Shown here: in pieces, positions 39,493 through 40,478 of the stretch
Layout: every line of letters begins with the position of its first letter
Position numbering within the stretch: the first letter of the stretch is position 1
Virus record (IMG/VR): IMGVR_UViG_3300028384_001321
Location: 1 to 40,478 of that record
Strand: one strand, 5' to 3'
Origin: a virus
DNA length: 40,478 bases
Notes under the pieces: generated by a model
Database searches by the model: none
What the model was told of the DNA's origin: nothing
What the model saw: only the letters and a program-made list of their open reading frames with translations
Position numbers and translations under genes: made by a program

Positions 39493-40358
39493 GTCAATAT
39501 TACACGGTCGGTAACCCCTTTGAAGAGGATCTATTCAAAGAATGGGCTACACCCCTTCGTCAAATGGTGTGGCTTGAACCCTTTGCCGGGTCCGGAAATC
39601 TGACACATGTGCATGATAAATGGGAACTCTTCGATATCGACCCTAAAAGGGATGACATCGTAAAAAGAGATACAATTCAAGATTTCCCTACAGGTTTTGA
39701 CGTTGTTGTAACTAACCCCCCGTACCTCGCTAAAAACTCAGCTAAAAGAAGAGGGTGGCCCTATACATCTCCTTTTGATGACTTGTATAAACACGCCTTA
39801 GATCTCATGCTGAAAAATGCGAAATGGGTTGCTGTCATCATCCCTGAATCGTTTATCACTAGTAAACATCTTAAGAGTCGATTATGGGCTGTCATCTCCC
39901 TTGAATATCCCATGTTTAACGACACAACTTGCCCCGTGTGCCTTGCCCTGTTTACTCCAAATGTAAGTGATGATTTTATCATCCAAAAACAAGGTGTTAA
40001 ACTTAGTTATAAGTCCCTACCTAGACTCAAAGAAGACCCCATTAAGATGACATTTAACGCAGAAAACGGGGTACTTGGTTTGTACGCTTGCGACGGTAAT
40101 CACACAAGGATACGATTTGTACATGGTGATGAGATAGGAGAGGTCAAACCAAGTTCAAGATCTGTCACCCGTATCTCCGTTGAAACAGAGGACCTTGACA
40201 CCCTTATACTGCGTTGCAACTCCATATTGAACCAATGGAGACAAGACACCTATGACGTCTTCTTAACCTCGTTTAAGGGTCTTAGACCCGATGGGGTATA
40301 CCGACGCCGGCTTGATTGGAAGACTGCACGGACCATTGTAAGCAAGGCCCTTAAATAA
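39486..40358 (+). CDS. DNA N6-adenine-type methyltransferase
   Basis: A 290-residue SAM-dependent DNA methyltransferase. Motif I 'EPFAGSG' (31-37) binds SAM and motif IV 'NPPY' (77-80) is the catalytic motif of amino methyltransferases. Order (I before IV) and the following 'WVAVIIPESFI' suit the gamma/Eco57I-like class. The C-terminal ~130 residues probably recognise the target. No restriction partner is visible, so it is most likely an orphan protecting phage DNA together with the deazaguanine system. The last gene before the terminal repeats. Confidence 0.88.
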   Translation: MLGQYYTVGNPFEEDLFKEWATPLRQMVWLEPFAGSGNLTHVHDKWELFDIDPKRDDIVKRDTIQDFPTGFDVVVTNPPYLAKNSAKRRGWPYTSPFDDLYKHALDLMLKNAKWVAVIIPESFITSKHLKSRLWAVISLEYPMFNDTTCPVCLALFTPNVSDDFIIQKQGVKLSYKSLPRLKEDPIKMTFNAENGVLGLYACDGNHTRIRFVHGDEIGEVKPSSRSVTRISVETEDLDTLILRCNSILNQWRQDTYDVFLTSFKGLRPDGVYRRRLDWKTARTIVSKALK

Positions 40359-40359
40359 G

Positions 40360-40478
40360 CCCCGGCCCCCGGCTATCCGACATGTAGCATACTATCTGAC
40401 ATGTAGCATACAGGCCCCCGGCCCCCGGCTATCCGACATGTAGCATACTATCTGACATGTAGCATACAGGCCCCCGGC
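40360..40478 (+). repeat. 56-bp GC-rich tandem repeat, 2.1 copies, running off the window
   Basis: Copy 1 is 40360-40415, copy 2 is 40416-40471, and a third starts at 40472; copies are identical. Each has a C/G-rich block (CCCCGGCCCCCGGC) and two copies of GACATGTAGCATAC 19 bp apart (40379 and 40398 in copy 1). No open frame of note. The composition is unlike the rest of the window. Possible origin iterons, packaging or terminal sequence, or an assembly artefact at a contig end. Confidence 0.8.

Noticed and set aside
40360-40478. CRISPR array
   Set aside because: All parts of the unit repeat identically, so there are no unique spacers, and no cas genes are near.

Overview
The window is a stretch of a tailed bacteriophage with a contractile tail (myovirus morphology). 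A tail sheath, tail tube, tape measure, LysM hub protein and baseplate J-like protein are all recognisable. The DNA is AT-leaning, genes are packed almost end to end, and most start within or just after the stop codon of the previous gene. No tRNA, rRNA, integrase, transposase or CRISPR array was seen. The host cannot be named from the sequence. Replication functions other than a family A DNA polymerase are absent, so the genome probably continues outside the window.

Layout on the + strand: 1-2302, end of a tail-fibre gene followed by three paralogous small proteins, probably fibre or receptor-binding accessories. 2299-3157, three small membrane/coiled-coil proteins, possibly lysis-related. 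3157-4346, ThyX and a dCMP deaminase (dTMP supply). 4358-7275, portal, a two-domain structural protein and a small unknown. 7194-8587, a three-gene island on the MINUS strand whose central gene is a class III nucleotidyl cyclase with a membrane helix, flanked by two small membrane proteins and served by its own good sigma70-like promoter. 8588-8931, the only sizeable intergenic region, holding that promoter, a second promoter facing right and a perfect 19-bp inverted repeat. 8932-17907, an HTH protein, prohead protease, scaffold-like protein, major capsid, neck proteins, sheath and tube. 17970-30758, tail-assembly chaperone with a probable +1/-2 frameshift, tape measure, hub, spike, baseplate and fibre genes. 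30761-33609, holin-like protein, DUF3310, terminase large subunit and a KTSC-like protein. 33614-35693, promoter and DNA polymerase. 35680-39044, QueD, QueC, FolE, QueE, a DpdA-like transglycosylase and an unknown coupled gene. 39046-40358, lytic transglycosylase and an N6-adenine-type DNA methyltransferase. 40360-40478, a GC-rich 56-bp tandem repeat running off the window.

How it fits together: FolE, QueD, QueE and QueC form the complete route from GTP to preQ0 (7-cyano-7-deazaguanine). DpdA would exchange it for guanine in phage DNA. With no QueF or amidotransferase visible, the expected modified base is preQ0 itself unless the unknown gene at 38610-39044 or one outside the window alters it. 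Together with the methyltransferase this is probably protection against host restriction.

The most unusual part is the minus-strand cyclase island, which splits the usual portal-protease-capsid order like cargo ('moron') DNA. It may make a cyclic-nucleotide signal for host manipulation or for excluding competing phages; this is inference. Also notable are a shared LSALVPQS motif in the capsid protein and the protease (possible processing site), the operator-like inverted repeat in front of the head operon, and the terminal 56-bp repeat.
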